Source: Corynespora cassiicola (Eukaryota > Ascomycota > Dothideomycetes > Pleosporales > Corynesporascaceae). From it: 64,000 nucleotides of DNA. Within the stretch, counting starts at the first letter, position 1. The number at the start of each line of letters is the position of its first letter. Where the stretch lies: NCBI GenBank assembly GCA_022059125.1, contig JAEUWY010000006.1, positions 2,790,001 to 2,854,000 of the forward strand. Reading direction: 5' to 3'. The notes beneath the pieces are model-generated. The model did no database searches and was not told the DNA's origin. It saw only the letters and a program-made list of their open reading frames with translations. Both the position numbers and the translations under genes were made by a program. This document shows, in pieces, positions 42,889 to 54,047 of this stretch.

Positions 42889-44449
42889 CTATGTTGACTG
42901 TGTCCCCACCATCCTCCTGAATTCTCCCCAATATGTCCCTTTAGCCCACTTCGCTAGCGCAGTCGCCGTCTGAAACAGCTTGAAAAACGCTGCGACCGAT
43001 CCTAAGCCCCCGCTGTCCAAGGGACCTAATACCACAACACCATCATCGGTAGTATCCCTATACGCGATGTGAAGTTTCCAATCCATGCCAATGGCTGTCC
43101 ATCCAAAAATAGGCAAATGACATTCAGCATTCGCAGGATCCCTCTCTACTGCGGGCATGTTACTTTCAGCAGTGCTATGAACCTCCTCAACTGATATCCC
43201 TTCTTCTTGGTTTGTTCTTGGACCCTTAATTCCTGATCGCATTTTTAATTCATCATGCTTTGCTAGTCCTGCAAAACACCATACCCCCAATTGAAGACTA
43301 GCCTCAAGATAGCTTTTTCCAGGCTCACCAACTTCAATGCAGCCAGGTAAGGCTAGCCGGCTCACACTAGTCTCAGACATTTGACTGAGCCGCATGGTTG
43401 GATCCGATGTCCGAAGCGCAGTATAAACGTCCGTCGTAGTGGGTGCGTGGGCGGAGATCGCAACAGCAAGATCGGCTTTTTTGGTAGGAATCGCGGTATT
43501 GTGAACGTGAGGAAGCAGGGTAGGGCTGTTGATGTCGCTATACTGGCTACGACCAATAATGTCAATATAGCGGTGAAAGACTCGAATTAGAGTGGAAACT
43601 CACACATCCTTAACACATAGCATCCCCTCCAGTTCTGGCTGCGCAAAAACATCCTCCAATAGTTTGTTCGCAATTGTCAACCATGGGCCCTCTGGCTCGT
43701 TATCAATAAAACAGGATTTCGCTCTTGAGATTGTGCTCATCGCTGTTTTCCAGAGTTCCTTTGCAGCAGAAACATCTGTAGTATCAGACAGCTTGAAGGC
43801 ATACTCCGGGACGTCTTCATAGGGCAGAGCCACGCTGATAGTATCCTAAACTTGTTCCTCAGTAACCAGCTCAATACCCACATTCGTGGGTGGGAAATCA
43901 TCGGACCTTAAGAGAGTCGGGGATGATTCCAACTCCATGCTGCGGCAGGCAACGTAATATATCCCGTACACTTTGTGGGGTTTTCTCGTCTACAGACGTT
44001 GTGTATTTGAGCGGCGGGGTAGCGAAGCGGTAGATGTCTCGTAACTCGCGTACAGGACTGTTCGCCCTGATTTTGTTTGGAGACGAAGATCGTGAGGAGG
44101 CGGTCGGGGGTAATTGGATGTCGCTGAGTGCTGAGGTAGCCGTGGTGACAGACCGTTGGTCATCCTGGGTTCTAATTCGTTTGCGTGGCGATGGCATGGT
44201 ATCGCAGTTGGATACACTCGGGTTCGTATACCCCTTCCGCTTTCTATACAAAGATTGTGATACAGGGCGCAAAATTCGAGAAGATTTCTTCGGCGGGATC
44301 GAGAGCGGCGGAGATGCTGGGGCGATGTGGGTAGAGCCGGCTGCACGACCGACGGATGCAGGCACGGACAGCGGTGCGGACGTCCCAATAGATGCGCGGC
44401 TAGGACTGGCAGATGCCCATGAACAAACAAAACCCCATTCACTTGCCAT
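42889..44449 (-). CDS. PD-(D/E)XK nuclease-like protein, locus 2 (catalytic Lys missing)
   Basis: Exons 44449-43907, 43845-43604 and 43546-42889 (introns 61 and 57 bp; the first has an unusual GTCCGA donor) encode 480 residues without stops. The N-terminus is disordered and basic (MPSPRKRIRTQDDQ; SSRSSSPNKIRANSP). A conserved RCLPQHGVGIIP segment follows. In the nuclease core the Asp is in KKADLAVAIS, but the E-x-K position reads IEVGEPGKSY: lysine is replaced by glycine, although GK follows four residues later. ASLQLGVWCFAGLA and a C-terminal ALAKWAKGTYWGEF block match the family. It may have lost cleavage and kept DNA binding or another role. An ATG at 44473 would add eight residues. Confidence 0.8.
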
Positions 44450-45744
44450 AGGGCACGACGTTGTGATGCGCAATCATGGAGATGGCGCGACAAGTGGGGA
44501 TGAGGAGCGCGAAGCCAAGATTGAAAGCGCTTTAGTCCTCAGCTCTGGTTGTTGACCAAGCAACGGCAGAACTCCGGCGCATATTGGCGCATTGAGCCAC
44601 AACCATTTGTGGTGCCTGGCACAAATACTTTTATATTATTCTCCATGTTTGCGAGCAAATCAAAGGGGTACCTTCGGTTTAGCTGCAGTGGTTTCGCTCG
44701 AATAGACAAACTCAGCTACATAACAAAATCCTATGGATGTGATGACTAAGCACATTCGCAGCGATCGCGGCGCCAGCTTCAACCCTCTCCACAGATCGTT
44801 CCGATCAAGAAATTCGACACAACTTTAAGAAATCTGCCGATCCATTCTCCTGAAAAGACACGTAATTATAGGACGATTTATAAAGACACATGAAAGCACA
44901 AAATTGTAGGAGAAATGAGAAAATATAAAGCTCAGCGTCTCCTATGCTCCTATTTGAGCTTCTACTAGTGATGATGTGCGTTTTCGTATCCTTCCACATA
45001 TCAGTATGCTTACACCCGTTAATTTTCCATATTAGTCAAAATCTTTGCTTTGTATCGATGCTTTGATGCCCTCTCCATTCTCACTTTACCTTACAAGTTA
45101 TCCTGATACCTTCACCGTTTTCTTAGCATGAGAATGCTCTCTGAGTATGTCTGCGACGAGATTTGCTTTGTTGAACAATATTCAACGAATTTACTGACCA
45201 GTCAGAAAATGGATTGGCTTATTGAAGCCTGGTGGTACAATATCATCTGTCCCTTCCACTTTCCTACGCATTTTTACTGCAAAACTATGGGTATAGAGAC
45301 CTTGTAATTTCACCTGTTACTAGAAACAATTCCCAGATGTCACTACAAGATGGTCTCTTCGATGCTTTTAAGATGTAGACAGTCGCAAGGTCAGGTCAGA
45401 AATGCGTCGGCCGTCCCCCCTGGTTGACGGTGGCGAAAACGCGTACCGCCCGAGTACCTTTGATCACCCCATGCCGCCTACAAACAGGCTAGTGGGATCT
45501 AGCCTTCTGTACTTGATACAGCGGCGTCACAGCGCTCCATACCTCAGTCATTAGCCTTGAGACTACTATGGGCTTGAAAGCAAAGGGGAGGCCTCAACCA
45601 TCCCTTTTCAGTTCGCTCTAGATGTGTATTATACACTGCTATAAACATTAAAAACTGCCTTCTACAACAGTTCAACGTTGCAATCGCATAAAGGCACGTA
45701 GGGAAGTGAAATGGAAGCTCTGCTGTATTAGAATAGAACTGTTC
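44450..45744. other. Intergenic between PD-(D/E)XK locus 2 and the NB-ARC gene
   Basis: No gene recognised. It contains dispersed motif copy 4 at 45376-45445. Confidence 0.45.
45376..45445 (-). repeat. Dispersed hairpin-plus-GC motif, copy 4
   Basis: On the minus strand: TTTTCGCCACCGTC, then GGGGGGACGGCCGACGCATT and CTGACCTTGCGAC. It is about 930 bp upstream of PD-(D/E)XK locus 2, in the same orientation. The left hairpin arm is degenerate. Confidence 0.5.
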
Positions 45745-47718
45745 TTAGTCTAAATTTGCTGTTCTCTCTGCATACATACTATTCAGAGCCTGTATCGACG
45801 CTAGCCGTGAAGGATGGTTAGCTCTGTAGATGTGCGCATCCACTGCAACCACATACTCCATAAGCTCTATTGCCCGCTCAGGTTGTCCATCTGCTCGGTA
45901 TGCTCCTGCAAGCTCGTGCTGCGACACCAGTCGGGAGGGGTGCTCTTTCGCCAGCACCTCCTCCCGAATTTCGACCACCTTCTCTAACAGGCCCACCGCC
46001 TTCTTGACCTGTCCATCTGCTCGGTATGCCATTGCAAGCGCGTGCTGCGACGCCAGTCGAGATGGGTGCTCTTTCACCAGTACCTCCTCTCGAATTCCGA
46101 CTATCTTCTCCAGGAGGTCCACCGCTTTCTTGACTTGTCCGTCTATTCGGTATGCCATTGCGAGCGCGTGCTGCGACGCCAGTCGAGATGGATGCTCCTT
46201 TGCCAGCACCTCCTGAGTTTCGACTATTTTCTCCAGCAGATCCACTGCTTTCTTGACCTGTCCGTCCGCTTGGTACGCTATTGCGAGCACATGTTCTGAC
46301 AGCAGTCGTTCAGAGTCGTCCTTGGCTAGCACGTTTCTCCTCCATTCGCAGCATTTCTCTATCCATCTGACCGCTTCTCGAATCCGGCCATCAACCTGCA
46401 GACACCGTCCCACTCGTAGACTCAGCTTCGACTTCGCTTCCCCGGCGTAACCTTGCGTGTTCTCTAAGAGCCGCAGTGCATGCGGCAAGTACGCCCTCCA
46501 CAGTTCCCGATTCCTGTAATCATCGGATGGGAAGGCGTTGGTGACATGCTGCACAGCTACTTCTCTCTTATCTGCAGCGTTGCCGTGCTTGTTGAGCCAG
46601 ATCCTAGTCGCTAGATGAACTAGTCGGTGCATGTCGAACCATTCCTGTATTCCGCCCTCATCCATCTCCCCTTTCCCCTTTCCCCTTCCCTCCTCCTCTT
46701 CTCCCCCTCCCTTTCCTACTTTCTTCTGGCAGTCGCCGTTCTCCCGCCGGACTAGGAACGAGAGCCCGCAAAGTGTACCGATCGCCTCCTCCATCCGATG
46801 TTCTGGCTGCGTTTTCGGCAAGATGGCTCGCGGGATCGCCTTCCACTCGATGCACGATATGAATGCCAGCAGCTCTGTTGCAGCCGTGTCGCGCGTCTCC
46901 AGTTGCTTGAAAGACATCATCCACGTCGTGGCCACCGCGTTGGCTGAGCCCTGATATCGCGTATCATCGCAGAACTCTCGACTCATAAGGCTTACCGTGT
47001 CCTGTTCGGTGCTCTGAAGTAGCCGCAGGTACCGGGCGATGGGCGTTTTGTTTATGTTCAGGTATGCGGCTGCTTGCGCAATTGCCAGAGGCACGTATGC
47101 CAGCTCCTCTAACAGCTGACTCGTAGCAGTACTGTCGCGTAGGAGCTCCTTCCAGATCAGCGACTTCTCAAGAAAGTCGGCTGCGTCTGACCTGCTCATC
47201 GCTCCAAGCTCCAGTACGTCGTTGTGCGTCAGCAGTACTGCCACATCCTGCTTGCACGTGGTATATATAGTCACACCGCCCTCGCTCTCTGGCAGGTAGT
47301 CGATGATGCCCTTGGACTGTCCTTTTCCGAACATAACATCTGCATCGTCGGCGTTGTCGACCACTAGCAACCATCGGCCTGCCCGCCCCGCGCTCAGATG
47401 CTGCTTCACTAGCTCTTTTGCACTGCTTCCTTCGCCTGCCGCAAGTGGTATGTGCAGGGTTTGTGCAATTTCTATGCATGCCTGTTCAAAGCTTGCCATG
47501 CTAAGTGCAGGCAGCCAGAAGATGCAGATCTCAGGGTGTGTCTCCTTGACTACGTATGCAAATTGTAGCGCGACTTGCGTCTTGCCAGTTCCGCCTAGGC
47601 CTACAATAGATACCTTCTTGCAGTCCTGACCCATTAGTAGTTTTTCTTGTAGCTCTTCGAGCTCGTCTCTCCTTCCCACAAAGTACCAGTTCTTGGAGAA
47701 CGGGAGGTGGCAGGCCAT
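45745..47718 (-). CDS. NB-ARC/TPR STAND receptor (patatin domain lost)
   Basis: I place the start at MACHLPFSKNWYFVGRRDEL (657 residues). An ATG at 48006 opens the same frame, but its first ~95 residues are an out-of-frame reading of the patatin tail and not credible. NB-ARC: P-loop VGLGGTGKT (47598-47575), Walker B RWLLVVDNADD, then PLAIAQAAAYL (GLPL-like). A Gly/Glu/Lys low-complexity insert (EEEEGRGKGKG) precedes RLVHLATRIWL. At least four 42-43-residue TPRs follow (LASQHALAMAYRADGQVKKAV). The TPRs are near-identical. These proteins oligomerise on ligand binding by the repeats; the normal upstream effector, a patatin phospholipase, is degenerate here. No stop interrupts NB-ARC or TPRs. Confidence 0.85.
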   Translation of the reverse strand: MACHLPFSKNWYFVGRRDELEELQEKLLMGQDCKKVSIVGLGGTGKTQVALQFAYVVKETHPEICIFWLPALSMASFEQACIEIAQTLHIPLAAGEGSSAKELVKQHLSAGRAGRWLLVVDNADDADVMFGKGQSKGIIDYLPESEGGVTIYTTCKQDVAVLLTHNDVLELGAMSRSDAADFLEKSLIWKELLRDSTATSQLLEELAYVPLAIAQAAAYLNINKTPIARYLRLLQSTEQDTVSLMSREFCDDTRYQGSANAVATTWMMSFKQLETRDTAATELLAFISCIEWKAIPRAILPKTQPEHRMEEAIGTLCGLSFLVRRENGDCQKKVGKGGGEEEEGRGKGKGEMDEGGIQEWFDMHRLVHLATRIWLNKHGNAADKREVAVQHVTNAFPSDDYRNRELWRAYLPHALRLLENTQGYAGEAKSKLSLRVGRCLQVDGRIREAVRWIEKCCEWRRNVLAKDDSERLLSEHVLAIAYQADGQVKKAVDLLEKIVETQEVLAKEHPSRLASQHALAMAYRIDGQVKKAVDLLEKIVGIREEVLVKEHPSRLASQHALAMAYRADGQVKKAVGLLEKVVEIREEVLAKEHPSRLVSQHELAGAYRADGQPERAIELMEYVVAVDAHIYRANHPSRLASIQALNSMYAERTANLD

Positions 47719-47889
47719 ACTGACAGCTACGCATGTGTTAGCGCAAGATAACCAGGGGCACGCATTATAGCCCGTCTTTTTTACCTTGTATGAGGCGCCG
47801 TGTCTCGTAACCTTGCAAACGCTTAGCAACACCGCTGCATTGTGGATCCAAGATGTTGCCTTCTGTGATGATCTGCGCAAAATATGCTT

Positions 47890-48935
47890 CTGTTCTGCCT
47901 GCATGACGTCAGCGCCGAGCCACGCTGCTAATGCACACTCCGCTTCTGCTCCAATTACTGGACGCAGTGCCTCACTCGATACTTCTGGATCTGGTGCTTT
48001 AGGCATCCGTCTGTCGTTAATTATATCCTGCCATGTTCTTTGTGCTCAGCGAGGCTAACGTCTTGCAATCCCTGCTCGACATTGATGCCAAAGTACTGCT
48101 TTTCGCCGTAGCGGGCCTATCGAGCGATGAGCGTTTTTCTCCGTCTCCACTGTCTTCGCCGCGATTCCACCAAAGTGTTGGAGAGGAACTTAAGTAGGTT
48201 GTCTTCGAGTGCCTTCTTGCCAAAGTGTCTAGTTCCAATCGGCATGAAGCATTTGACTGGCAGCTTCAAGTCTCCACTTCGGGCCTCCAGATATTGGCAG
48301 CTTCGCTTTCTATGTCGTAAAGGGGGGTGTTCGCTCTTAGCGTAGCTTTAATGAGCTTCTGTGCTCTGATCGAGACGGGTCGAAGAAACTAGTAGCCCCA
48401 GACGTTGCAAGGGTTGCCTCGCAGATGCTAGCTGGAATGTCGCTCTCGTCGAGTAAGGCGTAGCTTCTCAGGCGCGTGACGCCGGCGGTTTCCCTTGCTG
48501 TCGGACAGACAAATCCAGTCGACTGTCAGAAGGAGTCAATGCAGCGGTGTGGCAGACTTACCTGCGGCAACCTCGCTGCCTGCCATCGCTGAAGATGTCT
48601 GTTGCGCAGACACCTCAGTTGGTTAGCACCTCTTCAATGGCGCTTTAGGCTTCTTCGAGTCAAACTGCGCACTTAATTGGCCCGTCTGGCTTTCTCGAAC
48701 ACAGCCTTCATTAGGTTGGTGTACGCCGCGATGCATTCGTCTACGTTCATCTCAAGCCAGCCAAGCACGATGGCGATCAGCCTTGCCGTGTCAGCGGGAG
48801 CATGCAGTCACCCAGTTGTCTGCCCATCCTTCAGGATATATAGGGTCGACAGGTCGCGCACGCCGCCGCCATCGAGCGACAGCAGGCAGAGGCTGGTGGT
48901 GTCTGTGTAGGGGCGCTACAGCGCGATGTGTTTGC
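47890..48935 (-). pseudogene. Degenerate patatin-like phospholipase domain
   Basis: On the minus strand CLLSLDGGGVRDLSTLYILK (about 48897-48840) is the patatin anion-hole motif, with the usual G after R changed to D. It is followed by TARLIAIVLGWLEMNVDECI and AAYTNLMKAVFEK, the region around the nucleophile elbow, in a shifted frame and without GxSxG. Further on INVEQGLQDVSLAEHKE and TTDGCLKHQIQKYRVRHC, the patatin C-terminus, appear with TAG, TAA and frame breaks. It sits exactly where the effector domain of a patatin-NB-ARC-TPR gene should be, directly upstream of 45745-47718. Confidence 0.8.
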
Positions 48936-49367
48936 TGTTTGCAAAGCGAGCGACAGCAGTTCGGTGTCTAGAGCATAGAGGGAACCCATCGCGAACTGAA
49001 CAGCCATTCTCGTTACCAGGTGAGGCAAGACTGAATACTGGAGGTATGCAGGCGCGTAGTTATAGTGTGCGCCGCACGGCAGCCAGTCGCGTCGCGCTGT
49101 GCCAGCGAGGGACTGGTGGGTTATTGGTATTCGTTCGCGTAATCCATTCTGTAGCCAATTCTATCAGAACAATCTAAATTTCTTGTGTAGAGTCTGTTGA
49201 GCTGTTAGTCTGAATGTTGCCTTTGGAGGATCTACGATCGAAACCTGACTACGGACGCGGACAGAGAAAGCCGTGACGCTGCTTTATCAAACATAGAAGA
49301 TTAGATCTTACTAGCCTATTTATAAGCAATGTGCATCAGTCACAAGTACTTGTGCGATACGAGCTGT
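48936..49367. other. Intergenic
   Basis: Short frames only; part may be the decayed promoter of the patatin-NLR gene. Confidence 0.35.
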
Positions 49368-49425
49368 CGCCACGGCGAGCAGGGAGGGCGGTCAACCCGT
49401 TGTTGCCCGGACCTTGTGGTGCGGA
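49368..49425 (+). repeat. Dispersed hairpin-plus-GC motif, copy 5
   Basis: TGTCGCCACGGCGAGCAGG, then GAGGGCGGTCAACCCG and TTGCCCGGACCTTGTGG. It precedes PD-(D/E)XK locus 3 in the same orientation. Confidence 0.6.
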
Positions 49426-50250
49426 GCCGTGTATTTTTCGTTGTGCAAAAGCATGAAGAGCATTCCCAGCGTCTTCCAATCAGGTAGAGTGGGGCAGAGC
49501 CTCGAAAATGTGCAAATCGGAACTAGGGTTCAAAAGCAGGGCCCACACCCCTCAGCGGGAACCAAAAAGAGGCCTGCACGGTGACAGTTTCAGGGTCAGC
49601 GTTTGGCTAATTTTAGACGGAAGCCGCCGAATGACGCTCCGATCGCAACACGAGTTTATGCTCACGTGATAGCGCGCTAATCGGCGAGTCGGTGCGAAAA
49701 CAAACGAAACGCGGGGCTAGGCATCCACCATCCATTGTACCCCCATTAACAATAGATTGACGCAGTGGTTCTTTGACAGCTCAGCACACTCTTATCAGTT
49801 CGTGGCTCGGTTCCGTTCATGAAACCTGTGGTTCTCTTACGCTTCGGCCCGACGAGTGCTTAGAGTCACGCTCAGCTCCTTTCCCAAGGAGGCGCGCTAT
49901 TTCCCTCCTCACAAAAGCACCTACGCTCAACTCAAATCATAGCGAAAGGCCAAATATGTTGAGGATGTCCAATCTGAGTAGAGTGCATCACAGTCAGGAA
50001 GTGAAACGCCACTAGCGCTGGCCGCAACAAATTCAGTCCACCTGCTAGTCGTGTTTCTTCAAGCGCAAAGCGTTCGTTAAGCCCAACAAGAGAGACGTTA
50101 ATTGTACGATGGAGCGCATGGCCACCGGCGTTGACAGAAAGCTTCAACAGTCCGAGGGAGGCTCGGCCAGAGCACGTCGAAGGGCTTGGCGACCGGCTCG
50201 TCCAGGGCGTTGACCTGAGCTTTGTTCCACAAGGCTTGCAGGCTTATGCA
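49390..50250 (+). pseudogene. PD-(D/E)XK locus 3, promoter plus 5' exon remnant
   Basis: Inverted duplicate of 34800-33930. The upstream region (49390-49738) and the first exon (49739 to about 50250) align with locus 1. The start codon is lost (ATAGATTGACGC against ATGGATCAACGC), a TGA follows at once, and frames shift later. Readable blocks include TAQHTLISSWLGS and LRPDECLESRSAPF. Similarity ends near the exon 1 splice site of locus 1, and the nuclease core is absent. Dead copy. Confidence 0.85.
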
Positions 50251-50816
50251 CCTCGCTCAGTATGTGTCAGTACGAGGCTCGGATGCAACCAAAATTAGTA
50301 TACCAATTTTCCACAATATGAGATCACTGAGTCTAGCGCTCATCAGGGCGACATGTGTTCATGGCACCAAAAGCGCAACAAAAGATCATGATGCTGATTT
50401 GTATACCACTACACGGCGGCGATCACTTTGTTGAGCACAGATAGACACAAGCTATTCCCGCTCTTATAGACTAAATCACGGAGCGGGATTAATCAGCTGT
50501 CGTTGACATACACCAGAAAACTAATAACAAAAATACCTCACCCCCAGCCACTCAAATTTTGAGCAGGATAGTAAAACTAGCACATGAAATGCAAATAGAA
50601 ATTTCGTCTATCTTATCATATTGTAAATGTATTCCGAACAGGAATTCATATATGATTAGGCACTCTCACAACACATGCAGGCTAAAAGACAAATCACGAC
50701 TGATTTTCAGAGTCAGCAGATGCAGTGAAGGCTCAGCAAGTTCAAGCGTTCCGTAACTTCATCTATACCCAGTATGTTCTTTTCACTTCGTAATTTGGAT
50801 CGTTACTAACTTAATT
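50251..50816. other. Intergenic
   Basis: AT-rich; nothing recognised. Confidence 0.4.
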
Positions 50817-52038
50817 CTATAGCCCCATACCTTGCTTTACAAACTCCATGTAATACCTCCATCCATTCTCCTTGACATTTCCCTGAACCTTGAAGTTCTG
50901 GCCATCATCTCCTGGAGCTGAATTCGATTTGGGTCCTTCGGAAAATATCTTCCTCATCGAATCTTCAAGCAATGAGCCTACCAGCAACTTATTCTTTATA
51001 TCACTGTCGCTTAGCATTTCCCTAAGGCACTCTTCCTTTGTTTCTAGCTCCTTGCGCTGTTGACAAATATGTTGAAGCTCGCGAGCAAGTTCATCTTCGA
51101 GAACATTTTTGTTCAGCTCCATAGCGTTGATCTTACTCTCCGCCTCGAGAAGAAGTTCTTCGAGCTGAGCTGTTCGTTGGTCATCTTTGAGAGTGGCAGT
51201 AACATTTCGGGCGGAATCGATTAGCTGAATTACTCCACGAGCTGTAGTTGGGAGTCGGTGGACTGCAGTATGCCGAAGTTTGTGTGTGGAGAAGAGCACA
51301 TCATTTAGGGAATGTCCATCTTCTAGCGCAAAAGCATGGGATGGAATCTTTCCAGAACGTTTGGAGAGAATACGGGTCCATTTTGTCAGCTCTCCTGCTT
51401 CAGCACAATCCCAGCCGATCTCAGAGAGTATTGACGGTTGCCAACGTTTGAAGAAGTCAAAAAAGCACTCCTCTAGTACATACTGAACAGTTGTCAAGAT
51501 CTCGTGTTGTGTTTTATAGGGAAGGAGTGAAGGGTAGAGAGAAGGTAGGTTTTTGTTTACGGAGTGCACTGATAGTTGTTGTAAGTAAAATCACCGTCTG
51601 TACTGCCAAAGAAACAAACTTACCAGGCGATAGCTCACCGTCTTCAGAGAGTTCTTGAAAGTGCTTACTGCCATCTCTTCCATCTAACTCATTTTCAGAT
51701 TGATTCGAGGATTCAATCTCCTCCAAAGCCTCCTTGACAGACTGTGCAGCAATATTTTCCGAATCTGCGCGCTGCTTAATTCTTTCTGGACAGGAAAGAA
51801 ACAGCTCGGGAAACTCCTCCTTAGCCCGGATATCAGACTCAAAAATCCGGTCGTCTAGAAGGCGTTTCACGATGTCAACGACGCCTGCGATATTGAATTC
51901 GGCAAGCAAAGGGCTAAGAGATGCCTTGCGTTTCTCAAGGAGCTCCCTAATCTTCTTCTGTTTTCGTAGTTGAGCGTTTTGGCCGGTGAATATTGCCCTG
52001 CACGCGAGGTAGACTGTCGCTTCTGCCGAAAAAGACAT
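50817..52038 (-). CDS. Coiled-coil protein of unknown function, two exons
   Basis: Exons 52038-51624 and 51568-50817 join across a 55 bp GTAAGT...ATCAG intron to give 388 residues in frame. The start is the ATG before SFSAEATVYLACRAIF. The N-terminal part is helical and basic (NAQLRKQKKIRELLEKRKA). The middle has VLEECFFDFFKRWQPSILSEIGWDCAEAGELTKW. Residues ~260-330 form a long coiled coil (LEELLLEAESKINAMELNKN; ELQHICQQRKELETKEE). I do not recognise the family. The clean intron and open frame argue for a real gene. No membrane segment or signal peptide, so probably intracellular. Confidence 0.72.
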
Positions 52039-53270
52039 CTGCAATATTGAGCTATTGCAAGTACAATTTGATGTAAACTAGAGGGTCTGGAAACAGAGAT
52101 AGCGGTTTCATGGATTCGAGAGCAATAAAAGGTTTCCACAGACAGAAGATTTAAATTACGTACACGAAATGTCGCACAATAGCATAAGATAAGGCGTTGC
52201 TTTTCATGCATAGAATATCGGCTGAAAAGTAGCCACGCAATATACTACCAATGAGCTAGTAGCTACGGTTGTACAAAACAAGCGGTGAAAAACCTCCCAT
52301 CAGAGGCTTTGCCTAATTTCGGCCACTTGGTTACTTTTCCCTTGCATTTTTATTCCAATTCGCTCTGAAGTATAAGCAAGTTAATCTATATGACATCATA
52401 ATGTCTACTAGGCAACAGTCGGGACTGGTTGGTCTAGTAATGCCTGGGGAAACGCCACAACAGACGCCATATCTTCCAGCATCACTCACATCGTTGCAGT
52501 CACCGTTGACAATAAAACACATTTCGAAAACAACTCTTCCAAATTGAGTAAGATGCGCACTACCTTTCATACTACCAGCGCTGAGCCAAAGCCTCCCGAT
52601 AGTAATTATCATATCCCCATTCTTCTGATCTTAGACCAAGGCGGTGCGGTAATGTTACTAGTGAATGCGAGAGCTAATGAAGGGGATAGGAGAGGCGAGC
52701 TTTGCAGAAGTTGGCTGATTATCAGCATTCGTCTCCAGAGACTAAGCATTTCGATTATAACTTGGTGCTTCCATGGCAATTGAAACCTTGCATCACGCAA
52801 CTCAGTATGAATGGTATCTTCACTAGTATCACTTTTCAACTGGTGACTCTGGATGTCTCTTCTGGAAGTGTATACATGATTCAATCCTCAATAATTGCCT
52901 TCCTGTTCTTAACTTGGCGAAGCTTTACTCTCTTAGGGCAAATGATATCCGTTTCGGGTATCCTTCACTTGAACTTTGAAATGCCAAACCATGCTTTGAG
53001 TGTTTCAGAAAGTAGTGCTCCTATACTGGGGTCGAAAGACTCAACTATTTTATTTTCCAGGGAAAATTCAAAAGCTACGCTGGAAATCACTTTTCACTCC
53101 TTTTAATGCGCATCAATTTATTTTTTTCAACTACTCAGCTTCTTTATCCTTCTCTAAATCCACTCTTTTACTCTTTTTTGGAGGAACCAATCCCGGTGGT
53201 GGTCGAGGGTTGAACTCTTTCTCTCGACTGGATCGATTAGTATCAATACCTTCTTATGGTTAGATACTTA
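52039..53270. other. Gene-free stretch
   Basis: Overlapping short frames at 52331-53106 show no domain. I see no repeat. Confidence 0.4.
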
Positions 53271-54047
53271 CTATATGTATTTCTGTCCAAGATAATAAGC
53301 TTGTTCCAGTAACTGAGCCTGGGTTTTTTCATCATCGCTAAGATCATCCAGCATACATAAGAGCTTAGCATTCCAATCACTCTCTTTTCTTATATTAACC
53401 TTTAGAGCAACCCTCTCAAACAGCCTTGGGTAGTAGCCAGCAGAATTCCAGTCAATCAAGCAAAGAGATTCGTCCTCTAACACAAGGATGTTTCGCGGAG
53501 CGATGTCCAGATGGCAGAATACAAGCGGATAACAGGAGATCTGAAGATGGCTTTTTCCTTTCAGCTGTCTTTTGTTGTAGTACTCTTCAATGTCCGATAC
53601 AGTACTAAAGGAAACTAAATCGTAGTCCAGCCAGAGCTGACCAGAGGCGGCACCACCATGCAAAGGACCAGGTTTGGTTCGTCTCACATGTTCGAAATTC
53701 TTCAGAGCCTTTGCCATTGGCTCTAAGTAGATATCTGGATCTTCGATGGAGGACATGGGTTGGCCGTACATGTATTCCATGATGAGATAACCATCGAGGC
53801 CACTAGCGAAGAAGCGATAGACTCGAGGAACTCGTATGATCTTTGGATCAAGTATCTCGTGCGCTTGCCGTTGGTTGTGCGCCTCAAGCTCAGTGACACC
53901 CATTCCGCATTTCACAACTGCATGTTCCGAAATTCTGATGACTGAAAGTCCTCCTTCCAATTCGCTGATTACGTTTCGGCCCTGATTAGAGCGTGAACAA
54001 TATTGTATAATTTCATCTTCAGTGGCTGTGACCCAATCGAGAGTCAT
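53271..54047 (-). CDS. Aminoglycoside-phosphotransferase-like kinase
   Basis: 258 residues, one exon. APH/choline-kinase fold: N-lobe strand with VVKCGMGVTELEAHNQ, hinge GYLIMEYMYGQPMSSI, catalytic loop VFCHLDIAPRNILV (HxDxxxxN) and metal-binding LCLIDWNSAGYYP (DxD/N-like). All key positions are present. Fungal genomes hold many such proteins. They phosphorylate small hydroxylated molecules or are of unknown substrate, and do not imply antibiotic resistance. Intact; neighbours give no pathway. Confidence 0.88.
   Translation of the reverse strand: MTLDWVTATEDEIIQYCSRSNQGRNVISELEGGLSVIRISEHAVVKCGMGVTELEAHNQRQAHEILDPKIIRVPRVYRFFASGLDGYLIMEYMYGQPMSSIEDPDIYLEPMAKALKNFEHVRRTKPGPLHGGAASGQLWLDYDLVSFSTVSDIEEYYNKRQLKGKSHLQISCYPLVFCHLDIAPRNILVLEDESLCLIDWNSAGYYPRLFERVALKVNIRKESDWNAKLLCMLDDLSDDEKTQAQLLEQAYYLGQKYI

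Noticed and set aside
47719..48006. The 96-codon extension of the NB-ARC frame to an ATG at 48006
   Set aside because: In another frame the same DNA reads the patatin C-terminus (TTDGCLKHQIQKYRVRHC), so the extension is a shadow.
52331..53106. Several overlapping 80-130 codon frames
   Set aside because: No domain, no consistent strand, no splice logic.
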